Positions 10,382-21,549 of a DNA stretch of 64,000 nt are shown here, in pieces. This stretch comes from Chondrus crispus (Eukaryota > Rhodophyta > Florideophyceae > Gigartinales > Gigartinaceae): contig NW_005178858.1 of assembly GCF_000350225.1 (NCBI RefSeq), positions 147,606 to 211,605 of the forward strand, in the 5' to 3' direction. Every line of letters begins with the position of its first letter. Position 1 is the stretch's first letter. The notes below the pieces were generated by a model. That model made no database searches and was not told where the DNA came from. It saw nothing but the letters and a program-made list of their open reading frames with translations. Both the position numbers and the translations under genes were made by a program.

Positions 10382-13300
10382 GTTGCAGAATGACAGATGT
10401 GGTATCACTGATGTGAAATCCTGATAATTCTCAGCGGGGTGCATACACGTATACCCAGGCAAGCTTTCCAGGCGGCCTCAGTGAATGCGTGCAGCGGCGG
10501 GGGCGCGTGAGGGCAGCAGGCGAACAGCTCGCTCTGCTTCAACAACTGAGTTTTGATGCAGTTGGTACTTGTGGGTCTGCCCCCTCCATCCCTCTGTTTA
10601 CGCACTCGACCCCTACCACCTTTTGTACTAATAAATGTTTCCACTGTGGAAGCAAATCAGGGATTGATTACAGTAAAAATCAAATCTAATCATACTAAAC
10701 GAGATTGTTCGAAAGACATATCATATCGTGTGAAAGTGAAAACAATCATAGCCAAGATCTGATTTAAAGGGAGGGTAAAGGGGGATGAGCTAATCGTCGA
10801 ACGATTTCGTTGTAACGCACCCTCCTATAGGTTATATACCTCCGATGCAAACGATGTTTACATAAATATAAAGCCTGTTCTGTCCTCTGTATTGAGCTAG
10901 ACTTCGGATGCCTAAAACCTACCTGTTTTTGTACAGCGCCAAAAAACGATGCCAGAGCCAATAAAACAGTGCAAAGACTTTATGTTGCTAAAGATCGAAC
11001 AGAATCAGGCATTTGGCTCTACAAACATTTCATTTTCCGATATTGAGGACTTCTTCGCGTCCCCAACCAAGCCGTGAACAGTTTCCTCATTTCATCTCCC
11101 AAGCGCTCTATTTCCAGCTAAGAAAGGGCAATCGGCAGCCCGAGTTCTGGCAAGCAGCTTAGCAGCTGCCTTACAATCCACCATGTTGCTCACAACAGCC
11201 GCAAACCGGGCTTTCGGTGTGTGATTTGGGTATGAGGGGAAGAGATGTGCCAGAGTAGACTTGAGATCAAACCTTCAGCGGAATTATTGCATAGATTTGC
11301 ACATTTTCGATCTTAAATGCCTCACTTTACATGACGTGGGAAGCGCTTTCGATCGAGCGTGCCAAAAATGGAATGCCCAGTCGTTTTGGTGGAAATGGCA
11401 TCTGAAGACACGCGCATCACTCGGTCGGACCAAAATTGTGTCAAAAGTATCTAAAATATATGTTAGGCAATTACCGAGCGTTCGATAACTAGCGCACCCC
11501 CTCCCTGCACTCTTATGTTCGGACAAATCTCAAAAATATAAAATCTGATTATGTTTCTCATTGCCAGGGAATCGGGATTCCTACAAAGATCCAACCATAT
11601 GAACCAATACAATTGCTTCTAGGACTTTGAGGCCTGGAGTGCGCGGGAAATCTCAATAATAGCCACATTATTGAAATACTTGTTTTAGCACAACAGGTAC
11701 AATTTTGGGACCTATAATTTCTCAAAAATGTCATCATCATTAACTTCTGCATAGTCATCTACAGCTGCTTTCATATCCGCGTAGAAGACCATAGAATAAT
11801 TGCACTTCCAACCTAAATTACTCTTAGACACAATTCCAGCTTGCATCGGAAAGGGAGGAGTAATGCATGTCGTAGAAACCACGTCGTCTGACGATTTCTT
11901 CCGTCATTCTTTCAGGGCGGACTCGAACCCCAATATCTTCGGATGATAGGGCTCGAGCCGGCCTGGAACGTCACGCATAAGCCAGTTCCAGTACAGCAAT
12001 AAAACATTTGTCAGCGCTACTGGCCACGTACCACAGACTTCCAACAAAGCCCCGTCATCCACAACCCGGAAAGAAAAATCCCCACAGCCCACACCCAACG
12101 GCAAAACAAACGGCAACTGACACAAAGTTAGTCATAGAACCAGGCTCCTTCTAGGCTGATACAATGTACAATGGCTTGAAAACGATCTCCCCCATTACGA
12201 CCTCTTCCCTATATCCGCATTTCCTTCATTTACAATATTTTCAATTACTTTGTCCGCCGAGCTACCAAGCCGGCGACGCTTCAATGACGACTCAAGGTCG
12301 TGTCCCGTGCGTCGGTGGTTGGCAGCTTTCCATCCTCGTCTTCTACATATGAGCAATTTGACATTAAACATAGGAGAATAAAACCGTTACTTAAAAGAAG
12401 AAAGACGTTAATTAAATGTCAAACTTACTTTTCGATAGAAACTCCTTTCTCATATTGTTGTAACAGGTCCTAAAGTTGTTGAGATTACATCCGCTGAAGA
12501 CATCATTTGACTGCCACACAACTTTTGGGTCCTCTTTTCCGGATATCTCCCTGTCTTCAAATTTTGCACGTAGGAGGCGGATTGGTTTTGACCGCTTAGT
12601 GAAACGTGTGGGCATGACGGGGAGGAAGGGGATGGGACGATGGCGTCTCGCGAGTCTCGGTTGCACACCCTTTGTGGTGGAGCGAAAGGAGCGGAGGAGC
12701 AGAGACTGATATTCTCAAGAAGGAACCGGATTTACGTCACAGCATGACGATCTGCGGTGTCTTATCGACACTTCCAGGCGTTCAATTTGGCGGACAGTAA
12801 ACAGTCCAACCTACAACACAAAAAAGGCGCGCTTGAGTTGGCATTCTCGCCGGAAATTAAGGAAAATCCCGAAATGGTTCCCATCATCGCCACTTGGCTA
12901 TAGCCAATAAGAATGGAGATATAATATATTAAAAATACAAAAATTAAAAAACACGAAAGTTACGGAATGCGATTTTTCAGAAAGGAAAGTTTGGTTTAGC
13001 CATTGTTTTTATGGCATAAGTTTTTATACATTGAGTGTATTATAGCAATACTGTTTTCGGGTAAAAGAGCTGTACAGTACGACTGTTGAACCGTACTTTA
13101 TTGAATTATTGAATAGTTAGTTTCCGAGCTGCATGCCTCCAAATGTCCGAAAGTATCGAAAAACAGCAATACTTTCGACTTTTTGTGGGCATGGATGTGT
13201 ATGACTGGCATTTATTTACAATTTCTGGGTGAACGCATACAAATGGCTTGTGAGAGTTTCTAACTGAAGCAGGATTTGATATTACTGCGTTCATGATTCA

Positions 13301-13640
13301 TAAAATTTGAAATTCATTTTTAGCGAGAAGTAGAAATTTGGGGCACACATATATTAACGGGGCTTGCGGAATGGTTGGTTAACGAGGGTTAACGAATTGG
13401 GCGAAGCAGCTGTAGCACTGTAAGGGGAGACACAATGAGGGTAAAAGTCTCACATCCTAGTATGATCCGGCAATACTCTCATTCCCGTCATGTAGTACTC
13501 CGGAGCTAACCCTTATACATGACATCAGTGTTGAACTCCTCCCCTTATGCCACGCCTCATGACCGGATCGTTTCACATATCGCTGACCCCACAATTGTTT
13601 TTTGCGCGAGGACAACAATTACTGTGTTATGCACATGGTC
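10382..13640. other. Intergenic DNA without recognised gene
   Basis: Both strands were read. All frames are short (under about 90 codons) and lack family motifs. Some G-rich or C-rich short tracts (10765-10790, 11490-11510) look like transposon ends, but no paired inverted repeat was found. Confidence 0.4.
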
Positions 13641-13645
13641 TTAGC

Positions 13646-14469
13646 GTGGTTTGTGCAAACCGGCACTTTCGAGCGTTGTTTGGCGTGTCGCCTCTCGTTT
13701 GTTCAGTTATTTGAAATCTATTGCTTGAAAAGCTACCAGTTGGCGCTAGTTCTCAACATCTGCTTTGGGGATTGATGTTTCTTAAGATATACGGGAGTGA
13801 GGCAACTAACAGAGCTATTTCGAATGCCGATGAGAAGACCTTTCGGAAATGGTCCTGGACATTTGTAGAGCTTCTGTCGGAGCTAGATGTCGTACATTTT
13901 ATCTAACATATTTCACCTGGCATTGGATTCGCACTGACTTAGAATTGCATTAAGATATCTTGGGAAAAGCGACGACATGACTGAGGAACACCACGTTGTT
14001 TTTTATCAATTGATGGGACTGACTGTATGATTATGAAGCCGAGCCCATTCGACCCGAAGTGGCTTTGGCACAAGTTTAGGGGACCCGGGTTGAGATACGA
14101 AGTTGGAGTTTGTATCGCAAGTGGGTATATAGTCTGGGTCTATGGACCATTTCTATGCGGGAAATATGCAGATCCCACTATCTTTAAGATAGGCCTGAAA
14201 CGTCTCTTATCGAATGGAGAGCGGGTGCTTGCCGATGGGGGATACGGAGATGATATGGTGATGGGGCTAGATTCATTTCCCGGCGCGCAGAAAGCGTTTT
14301 ATGCAAGAAGCAGAGCTCGCCATGAGACGGTTAATCGTCGCTAAATTCACTTTTTCTCCATAGGCCATCGTTTTCGACACAACATTTCGTTTCACTCAAT
14401 ATGTTTCCATGTTGTGTGTAACATTACGCAGTTAATGCTAGAGTATGAAGATCCTCTGTTTGAAATGTA
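13646..14469 (+). pseudogene. DDE_Tnp_4-like transposase, algal/diatom type
   Basis: The plus strand reads through the order known for this family: FGVSPLVCSVI, then LLWGLMFLKIYGSEATNRAI and ADEKTFRKWSWTFVELLS, then the catalytic LSIDGTDCMIMKPSPFDP, WLWHKFRGPGLRYEVG, IVWVYGPFLCGKY, the second Asp in VLADGGYGDD, RARHETVNRR and the end FRHNISFHSICFHVVCNITQLMLEYEDPLF. Several stops interrupt it (near 13707, 13904 and 14341) and there is a frame change near 13990-14020. About 270 codons are recoverable by eye, near the usual length. It is a dead cut-and-paste transposase. No inverted repeats were firmly identified around it. Confidence 0.7.
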
Positions 14470-14594
14470 GCCTACTTTTAAAGTTGTTACATTGTGTTGT
14501 CATGAGAAGTACAGTCTGAATGCAAAAAAAGATGGCGACAACTTTTAGCTTGAGTACATGCACTGCGTGGCTCTCGATACAGAATTTTTTGGAT

Positions 14595-14698
14595 ATGTTT
14601 GAAGAATGAAGCGCTATGCTCTCTATCAAAATCTCCATATTTCGAGATGTTTGAAGAATGGAGCGCTATGCTCTCTATCAAAATCTCCATATTTCGAG
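14595..14698 (+). repeat. 52-bp tandem duplication
   Basis: Two copies of a 52-bp unit starting ATGTTTGAAGAATG, differing at one visible position, with the first bases of a third copy (ATGTTTTCG) after them. It lies just outside the pogo element that starts at 14770. Confidence 0.85.
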
Positions 14699-15064
14699 AT
14701 GTTTTCGCTTTTTACGTTATATGGCGTAATATATATTTTCCCGCACGCTCCTGAAAGTCAAAAACACTAAACAGGAGTACTCCAATTGTGGAACAGTGTT
14801 GCAATTATGAAACAAACCAAAATTTAGCGTTTTCACCCATTCCTGCGGGCTTTTCGAGAAACTAGACGCGACTCATAGCAGCGCCGCAGCAGATTCATTC
14901 TCGCTCGGTGGATAGATTTAAAAACAAATTTCGCTTTGGAAGTCTCGCAGACAATATTTCATGCAAACAATTGCATTTTTGCGTCGTTATCACTTTTGAG
15001 ACACGAATTTCTCACCGTTCTTTCCCAAAACGCACTTTTCAGCCTCTTATAAATCTCCCATAGG

Positions 15065-16686
15065 ACGTCGCGTAGCTCTTTCCGGTGAGAAATCTATCTC
15101 CAAAGCGACGGAGATAGTTCGCGGTGGTGCGACATATCGCTATGCAGCACGGTTGTTCAATATTCCACACATGACAATCTATCGTCACATGAATACCACA
15201 CAGTCCACGGCTGGTCGCAAGCGTTCTGTCACGGACGAGGAGGAGCGCATTATGATGGAGTTACTGAAACCATTTCCCAACGGAGGCGTCCCCCACACAC
15301 AAAAACACCTTGAAGAAGCGTTGGCCGTCTTGGTCAGTCGAATGCCCGTCCTTAAAAAACAGCAGCTGCAACTTGAAAAAGGCAGGCCTACAAAACCCTT
15401 TTTGAGGCAATTTTGAAACCGCCATAGGAAGGAGCTGGCTTTTTGCAAGCCAACCAGGCAGGAAGCAAAACACTTTTTGGCTGTAAATGCCAATGTGTTG
15501 ACCACCCATTTTTTCACCCTCGAAAAACTCGTAGAAGATAACGGCCTTGATTCTGCCAGAATATTCAACCTTGAAGAATTCGGGACAGATCCAGGCAAGT
15601 CAACTACATGTATAATCGCTGCCAAACGCTTGCTACCAAGAAGCTCAGGTCAACACATTGGAATGCTGGAGTTTAATAATATCCAACGTGTGACCATGCT
15701 CCCTGTGATCAGTGCTGATTGTCAGACCGGTCCTTCTCTCTTAGTATTTAAAGAGCTGCGACTATCGTACCGAAACGTTCTTCGTAATGGACACGTTCAG
15801 ACAGAGACATCTGCCTGCAACCTGCCAATTAATTCTTGCTTGGCCTTGACACAAGAAAATGGGGGAGTTGATACCGTCACTTTTTTACATTGGGCCTACA
15901 GTTTTTCTTTTGTAGCGCCTCTGGTCGCCAACAATCGAAAAGTTCATCTTATCGACGACTGATATAGATAGAGCCCATTTGTCGTTGGATGTTTGGAACT
16001 GTTTTACCATAACAACATAATAGTATATGCACTACCAGCGCATACATCAGAGAAGTTGCAGCCAATTGACACTGTTTTGTTCTCCGTTTTTAAGAATTCT
16101 TTTAACAAGGCTTGCGGGCGCGTATCACTAGTTGATCAAGACAAACCACTGGACATCTTCGACTTTTGCAGTCTTTTAAGAGAAGCATACACCGAATCCT
16201 TTACATTCCGTAACATTCGCTCCTCTTTTTAAAGGGCAGGCACATGGCCCCTGAACGCAAAAAGGCTTTTAAATGTTCCCCGCAGGGCTGATGATACTCC
16301 GACTTGTGATATAGTTTCGGTAGAAAAATTAGAGAAGGCTTTAAAAGACAAAGAAAAGGAATACGGGACTCGCGTTCTTGGATCAGATGCAGTTATAGGC
16401 AGTTCTAGCTACGTGTGCACAATACAGGGCTGCGTCATGACTGCTGAGTATGTATTACATCTCGTTCGAAAGAAAAAATAAATGACCCGAAGAAGCACGG
16501 AAGAGAACGTCTCAAGCTCCATCCGCGCAATAGGACAGAAAATCAACAGCGCTTGGCTGCCGCCACATGTTCCGCATCTGTCCTCAGGGGTCGCCTGAAC
16601 CGATGTGCTCAGCTTGCAAATACGCCAATTGAGGCTTTCCGCCTCATGTTCGCAGATTTTCTGAGCGTCGAGCAGCAGCGCGGGTG
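15065..16686 (+). pseudogene. pogo transposase (psq HTH plus DDE_1), inactivated
   Basis: The N-terminus has a psq-type helix-turn-helix (SKATEIVRGGATYRYAARLF, then IPHMTIYRHM). A CENP-B-like HTH follows, with the SVTDEEERIMMELL block. The DDE_1 core starts at VLTTHFFTLEKLVEDNGLD and IFNLEEFGTDPGK, where the family has DETG. VTMLPVISADC follows, and later NNIIVYALPAHTSEKLQPID and FKNSFNKAC, which are hallmarks of the domain. The C-terminal tail is basic and ends at a TGA at 16684-16686. In-frame stops occur near 15414, 15960-15973 and 16230, with a local frame change around the second catalytic Asp (about 15960-16000) and another near 16480. The TGA in the first case looks like CGA to TGA decay. 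It is a dead enzyme, but the element ends are still recognisable. Confidence 0.85.
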
Positions 16687-16815
16687 AAATCAGGATGCCC
16701 ACATAAGTGAGATCTTTCCCACAAGATGTTATTTGAAGATCAGGATGGAGCAGGGAGGATGACGCAATACATTTGTAAGGGCATTCACCCACCAGGTAGC
16801 CCTCCCACCAACGCG

Positions 16816-16822
16816 TATAAAA
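16816..16822 (+). promoter_or_regulatory. TATA box
   Basis: TATAAAA in the context CGCGTATAAAATCC, followed after about 20-30 bp by a pyrimidine-rich stretch suitable for a transcription start. It lies about 190 bp upstream of the ATG at 17013, between a dead pogo transposase and a GC-rich frame. It is assigned by motif and position only. Confidence 0.45.
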
Positions 16823-17012
16823 TCCATTCCTCTATCACCCTCAGTGCCACAGCCCTCACCCTCCACTCCCGCACCTCCAGAATCCGACGCCCTCGTTTCA
16901 ACCCCTCCGACCGTGTTTGAAATTCTCCAGGTCCTCGTCGTCACTACTCAACAACCTCCTCCTCAACAACCGTCATCGCCTGCGCCTGAAGCTTGGGATG
17001 TTGGAGTCTACC

Positions 17013-17726
17013 ATGGGGTACGAGGCCCGCCACCTTTACTCCATCGACTTCGTCGCCGTAATGCTGTGGCGCGAGCCCAAAGAGCCATCGCCGACTACAG
17101 AGGACGCCGTCTACGCAAAGCTGCTTTTGTCGTTGCAGACTTCAGTAGGCACCGCATCGCACGCGCATTTGCACACTGCGATTCCAGCCGCATGTCACAC
17201 GCAGAAGAACAACAATCTCCTCACTCCGCCCTACCGTAGCACGCCCCATCCCCATCTCCGAAGCCAGAACGCAACGAATATGCTCCACGCTGTTGCCCAT
17301 CAACTCTGCCAGTTCCCTGTCCGCGTCATTATTTTAACCTGTACCCTGTCTGTACCCCTGCCATCGGCCGCCCCTCTTTCTGCCGCCCAGCAACCTGAAA
17401 ACGACCACTGGCATTGGCTAAAGCCCATCATAGGGGTCTCATCCGCCATCGCTGCAGTCGTTCTGGCCGCCTTCCTCGGCTGGGCCATCGAATCGTTCCG
17501 CAACCGACGTCGACGATCCGCAACCTTTCGTGGCAGTAAAGTTTACTTCATACATGTTCTTTTTGACTGGGACACGGGCAGCTTGTGTATCATCTGTGCA
17601 AATGTTTTTCTCAGGAAAAACAATCGGACGAACATCTGCACATTTGTGATAGTCATTCGAACACGGTTTCCTTACACTCCGTGGATATCATATATGTTTT
17701 CGACGGCATACAGAGCTTTTTACTGA
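17013..17726 (+). CDS. Putative single-pass membrane protein frame inside the pogo element
   Basis: The frame is open with ATG at 16998 and a better-placed ATG at 17013 (ACCATGG), giving 237 codons from the latter. The first part (MGYEARHLYSIDFVAVMLW) is unrecognised. In the middle, a hydrophobic stretch VRVIILTCTLSVPLPSAAP could be a signal or first membrane segment. About 25 residues further, IIGVSSAIAAVVLAAFLGWA is a clear transmembrane helix, followed by the stop-transfer RNRRRR. Beyond about 17530 base composition drops to AT-rich and the encoded sequence looks like readthrough into pogo 3' DNA, so the real protein is probably cut there. A TATA box and a pyrimidine-rich leader precede it. 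It may be a host gene fragment captured between transposase and right end. Function unknown. Confidence 0.45.
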   Translation: MGYEARHLYSIDFVAVMLWREPKEPSPTTEDAVYAKLLLSLQTSVGTASHAHLHTAIPAACHTQKNNNLLTPPYRSTPHPHLRSQNATNMLHAVAHQLCQFPVRVIILTCTLSVPLPSAAPLSAAQQPENDHWHWLKPIIGVSSAIAAVVLAAFLGWAIESFRNRRRRSATFRGSKVYFIHVLFDWDTGSLCIICANVFLRKNNRTNICTFVIVIRTRFPYTPWISYMFSTAYRAFY

Positions 17727-17964
17727 TATAATTTTCGCTATGCCCGGATGGCGAGCGCCGAAGATACGGGGTCGTGGACAAATTCTGTTCCACAATTAGA
17801 GTACCGCCCCTTTAGACCATCAGGCGATATGGGCATTGTGGTATTTTACACTTGAATGTGGCACTCAAGATTGGACAAAACGCAAATCTTACGTCATACA
17901 AATTCAACGTATACCACATTTTTTCGCGCCACGTCATGGCGTATGCGCATTGAGCCCCGCTTGG

Positions 17965-19640
17965 CTACCTTGGTACTTGGTCAAATGTGAATGACGAGCA
18001 ACGGCTCTGCCATTGCGCTAATGAACGAATCTGACGCTTAAAGACATGTACTTCGAGCCCCGCCAACTCTGCTCTTTTCCGCAAACGGATATCCTTGAAA
18101 CATTGGGCTTCAGAAGCCCAATGTTTCAAGGATATTCGCGTAGAATCTACGCGGGCTTTCTTGAACCGCTTTGTTGCACGAGCTGCTGCTTCAACAGCAC
18201 GCACCTCCCCAGTGCGTTTCTGCACCTTATCGGATTGGTACTCCCAAGCCAACGCCAACCACATGGCTCTCTGAGATGTCAACATTTCTCCCTTTGTGGT
18301 GTCCACAAAGCCTTTGGCAGTTATTTTAGCATCACTACCCAACAAAGATTTCCTAATTGAGCGTCGGCGTTTTTGGAATAGCTCCTCCAATTCTGCGACC
18401 GATACTGTACTACCTGGATTGGTGAGGCTTTTGGGTCGCGGAACGGACAAAAGTTTTGAAGCATCCAGTGGCCATATTCTCGCACGCTGAAAACCAGACC
18501 TGACGTTTTGTACAGTGAACGATTTCTGATAAGCAAATTTAAGCATTTTGCAAAACGCAAATGTATCCCAGTTGTTCGCCTCGTCCCTGGCAATGGCCAA
18601 GTTTATCGCCTCATTCAACGATGCTGTGAAAGGTGAAAAGACGGTAACATGTAACGGCTGTGTCTTGCCGATCGTATGGGCAGGGAGTGCATGAACAATA
18701 ATGTTGCTATTTCGTAGCTTTTCGAGGGCACAGACGGATATATGAGAGCGACATCCATCCAAAATAAGCAAACACATCCGCCCATCTTTCACCAGATCTG
18801 ACACATGAGTGATGAAATGGTCGCACCACTGTATAAAATGCTCTGTATTCACTCCTCCCCTTGCTCTCTCATATTAATAACGGACCCAAGTGATAGACAA
18901 TCGTTGTACGTTTCCACGATGCGTTTACCACCGATAATTTCGACACGAGAAGACAGACGACGTCCCTTAAAAATGAACATCGGAGGAATTTGATCGTCAT
19001 CTGCACTGCCCGATGGTAACATTGTCACATGGCTTGTGTTGACAAAGTTTCCAACTTTAGCGTCCCTACCACCAGCCTCATTATGCGCCTTTCCATTCGC
19101 ATCCCTCCCAGGTGTAGCGCCAGTTTCGTCACAGTTCCAAATACGAGCGGCATCAATGTTATATTTCGAAATTATTTTCTCCAGAGTGGCGAAGTGGGTT
19201 GTTAAAGCATCGCCATTGCATGCTTGGCATCGAGCATGTCCTTGGCGAAGGGGCCTCGCAAATCTTACTTGATGCCTGTGCCGACGCGCAAAACTGCGAA
19301 GAAAGCAGTGCCCTGGCGTCCCATTTCTAAATTGGAGGACAAGACGGCGAGCAGGTGGCATTCGTGCTATTATAATTTCAATAGCTTCCTTAACTTGTCG
19401 ACGACTTAGAGCTATCCCATGCTCTGCGTAGCGCATGATCAGGGTGACAACCATCTTCTCTTCTGGCTGTGTTAATGTACGGAGGCCAGCCAGGGAAAGT
19501 CGTATTTTTATCTCGGCGGGCGAGGCGGCACGAATACGGCTTTCAATTGTTCACCGGGGGACATTTGTTTGTGCGGCAGCGTCGCGATAGGTACTGCCGT
19601 TACGTACCAATTCAATTTCTGCATTAATGCAGTGCTCCCG
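17965..19640 (-). pseudogene. pogo transposase, second copy, two lesions
   Basis: The minus strand encodes a nearly complete psq/DDE_1 transposase of about 550 residues. The psq HTH reads ELVRNGSTYRDAAAQTNVPR, then a TGA stop, then TIESRIRAASPAEIK. The second HTH region contains LTQPEEKMVV and SRRQVKEAIEIIIARMP. The DDE_1 core has ARIWNCDETGATPGRDANGK (catalytic Asp in DETG), VNTSHVTMLPSGSADD, the second Asp in CLLILDGCRSHIS, NSNIIVHALPAHTIGKTQPL and VFSPFTASLNEA. A basic coiled C-terminus follows. One frameshift near 18850 (NMREQGEE to VNTEHFIQW) and the HTH stop are the only obvious breaks. It is convergent with the first pogo copy, whose right end is 150 bp away. No reliable inverted repeat was found. 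Confidence 0.85.
18089..18135. repeat. 47-bp perfect palindrome inside pogo coding sequence
   Basis: A 23-bp arm starting ATATCCTTGAAACATTGG is repeated exactly as its reverse complement after a single-base spacer (A at 18112). It lies in the C-terminal coding part of the second pogo transposase, around residues ISLKHWASEAQCFKDIR. A fold-back template switch would create this in one step. Confidence 0.95.
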
Positions 19641-19718
19641 TGCTGCCATGGACATTTTGTGTCACAAGTTTGGGTTGAGATGTGAGAAGAGAGTGTCTGG
19701 CGCTGATAGTTTCAGGAA

Positions 19719-19754
19719 GCCATGTCCCTGCTTTGGACTGAGCAGGAACATGGC
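19719..19754. repeat. Inverted repeat, 14-bp arms
   Basis: GCCATGTCCCTGCT, an 8-base loop, then AGCAGGAACATGGC: one mismatch in 14 pairs. It lies upstream of the second pogo transposase. No role assigned. Confidence 0.8.
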
Positions 19755-20051
19755 TTTTGGCGGGCAAAATTGGCTGCAGTTTGAAAAGTCCGTCATTTTC
19801 CTGTATGATGCTGCATGGATAAGTGTAACTTCCCGGGTGCAATCGAATGAGCTATTTAGTTCTTAAATATATCCACACAGTTTCGAGAAAAACGTGACCA
19901 TTTGCCGTCGGTTCCATGAGCTGATGCCTTCGGCTCGCTGCATGCGCATTTTTTCAAATAATTTGTATTTCCGAGCGATTTGGCGTTGTCCGGAATCTAG
20001 CGCAACCCGCCTTTACAGCACCCGCCGCGGTGAGTTCATTACAAGCGCGTC

Positions 20052-20191
20052 ACTACACGTGTGCCTTACAGGCCAACGGACTACACGTGTGTATTACAGG
20101 CGGACGGACCACACGTGTGCCTGACAGGCGGACGAACTACAAGAGAGCATTACAAGTCGACGACGTACTGTATACATTACAGCCCAGAGGT
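20052..20191 (+). repeat. 28-bp tandem repeat with CACGTG-type cores, five units
   Basis: Units start at 20052, 20080, 20108, 20136 and 20164, an exact 28-bp period. The consensus is ACTACACGTGTGCCTTACAG followed by GCGGACGG. The first three units hold the palindrome ACACGTGT; the last two have drifted. The same palindrome recurs in the other noncoding repeats of this window (22440-25640, 31860-32354, 41604-42265, 56880-57050). The core resembles the G-box/E-box bound by bHLH or bZIP factors, but binding here is conjecture. Confidence 0.85.
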
Positions 20192-20504
20192 TGTATATGA
20201 CAAGGTACAGTAACAGTTGCAGTCGTAATTCGACAACTAACAGCCATATTAACGCAGTCTAGAGTTGCAGTGACCATATCTTTGATTCTACCCAACCATT
20301 TGAGCCCGTTATTGGCTTTCATGAATCACTATTGCGTTTTGAAGGGACTGACGTGGTCAGACCAAAACCCGGCTCGGCGTGGCGGAGCAGTGATCCAATC
20401 ACTCGATCTCCTCAAACAGTTCAAAAAAACATTGCTTGAATCCGACACGGCGCAGGCCCAGTCGAACCTACTTTTTTGGATTTTATTCGATTGTTTGGAA
20501 ATGC

Positions 20505-21549
20505 TCAAACTGCCCCAGTCGCATCTTCAACCCTCCTCTTGCGCACTACATGCTCTTGGCGGAGGCGACGTGCATCCCTACTCAATCGGCGACGCTTGCG
20601 CCTCTTGTGACGCACATCAGCAAGCTCCAAATAGCGTCGTCGATCTGCACCTGGCTCACAAATGTCGTCTACTACCGTTCTCTGGGCAAAAGCACGCCTC
20701 TGAACTGTTTGAAGCCTTTCCTCTCTGGTTTTAGACCGTCGAGGACTACTTGGGAGATTAAATGGACTCCTGTGGAAGTGCGGATCCGAATTGTCCCCGA
20801 TTCTTCCACGTCCACATCACGCAGCAAGGACCGGCTGCGGTTTAAAAATGACCGCTTCAATTCATCAACTCTTGGGTTCTGCGCACTACTGTTCTCTTGC
20901 TCGTCGAAGAGACACTTCCAAGGTTCAATATCAGTTCCCAAGACAACGGGATCCCAAATGCCACACTTGCGAAAACCGGACTGAATATTGCTGACGGTCA
21001 TGCACTTTTCAAATGCCTTCGTGATCATTTTCCCAATATCAAATGCATTAAGTAGTGACTTGATGCGTGCCGCCCGATGATGCGTGCCACCCGATGAATT
21101 TCTGTCTGCAAAAAAGACCTGTAAGGACCAAAAACTGTAACGTCCAGCGGCTGGAGGCGATGTGAACTGTGAGCCAGTAGTGCGATGACAAATATATTAC
21201 TGTCTCTCAAAATTGTGACGGTGCTGTACTGAATATGTGCACCATACCCATCCAAAATAACGAGAAGCTTCGGGTTATTTATACGAAGATGACTAGTTTC
21301 GTCCACAAAGTTCCTCGCTTGCTGCATCATGATCGGTGAGTCTACCCCTGGCACCTCCCGATAAAACAAATGGCATTCGGACAGTACAGTTGTGAGATCT
21401 TGCCAGTGGCCGCGCACCTTTCGATAATGCGGATTTTTGCCCGGGTAGACAATTACTGGCTTGGAAGTAGACCCAGCGGCAGATACGACTGGCATGATTG
21501 TGACACTGCCTAGTTGGCCTTTAGTTCTCACATTGCTTTGCTGCATCCA
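20505..21549 (-). pseudogene. pogo/DDE_1 transposase, third copy, N-terminally truncated
   Basis: The minus strand carries the DDE_1 core from the first strand onwards: SVTIMPVVSAAGSTSKPVIV, FVDETSHL, the second catalytic Asp in LLVILDGYGAHIQ, NIFVIALLAHSSHRLQPLDV and VFGPYRSFLQ. After a frameshift near 21022 it continues KAFEKCMTVSNIQSGFRKCG, and after another near 20705 it ends in a very basic tail (RHKRRKRRRLSRDARRLR) with a stop at 20505-20507. The HTH domains and the DETG motif are missing, with similarity ending abruptly near 21549. It is diverged from the two other pogo copies, so it is a separate family member. Confidence 0.8.

Larger units (their letters stand above)
14770..17812 (+). 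mobile_element. pogo-type DNA transposon with TA target duplication and extra frame
   Basis: The left end starts AACAGGAGTACTCCAATTGT. The inverted right end starts AAGGGGCGGTACTCTAATTG. Both continue TGGAACAG, giving a terminal inverted repeat of 27-28 bp. TA flanks both ends (14768-14769, 17813-17814). The transposase occupies 15065-16686. The remaining 1.1 kb before the right end is not needed by pogo elements and holds a GC-rich frame with its own TATA box (16816-17726). At 3.04 kb the element is somewhat longer than a compact pogo copy. Confidence 0.8.

Noticed and set aside
17815-20050. Inverted repeats around the second pogo copy
   Set aside because: A weak GTGG.TAT.TTTA similarity between 17840 and 19880 was seen, but it is too short and imperfect to define ends.
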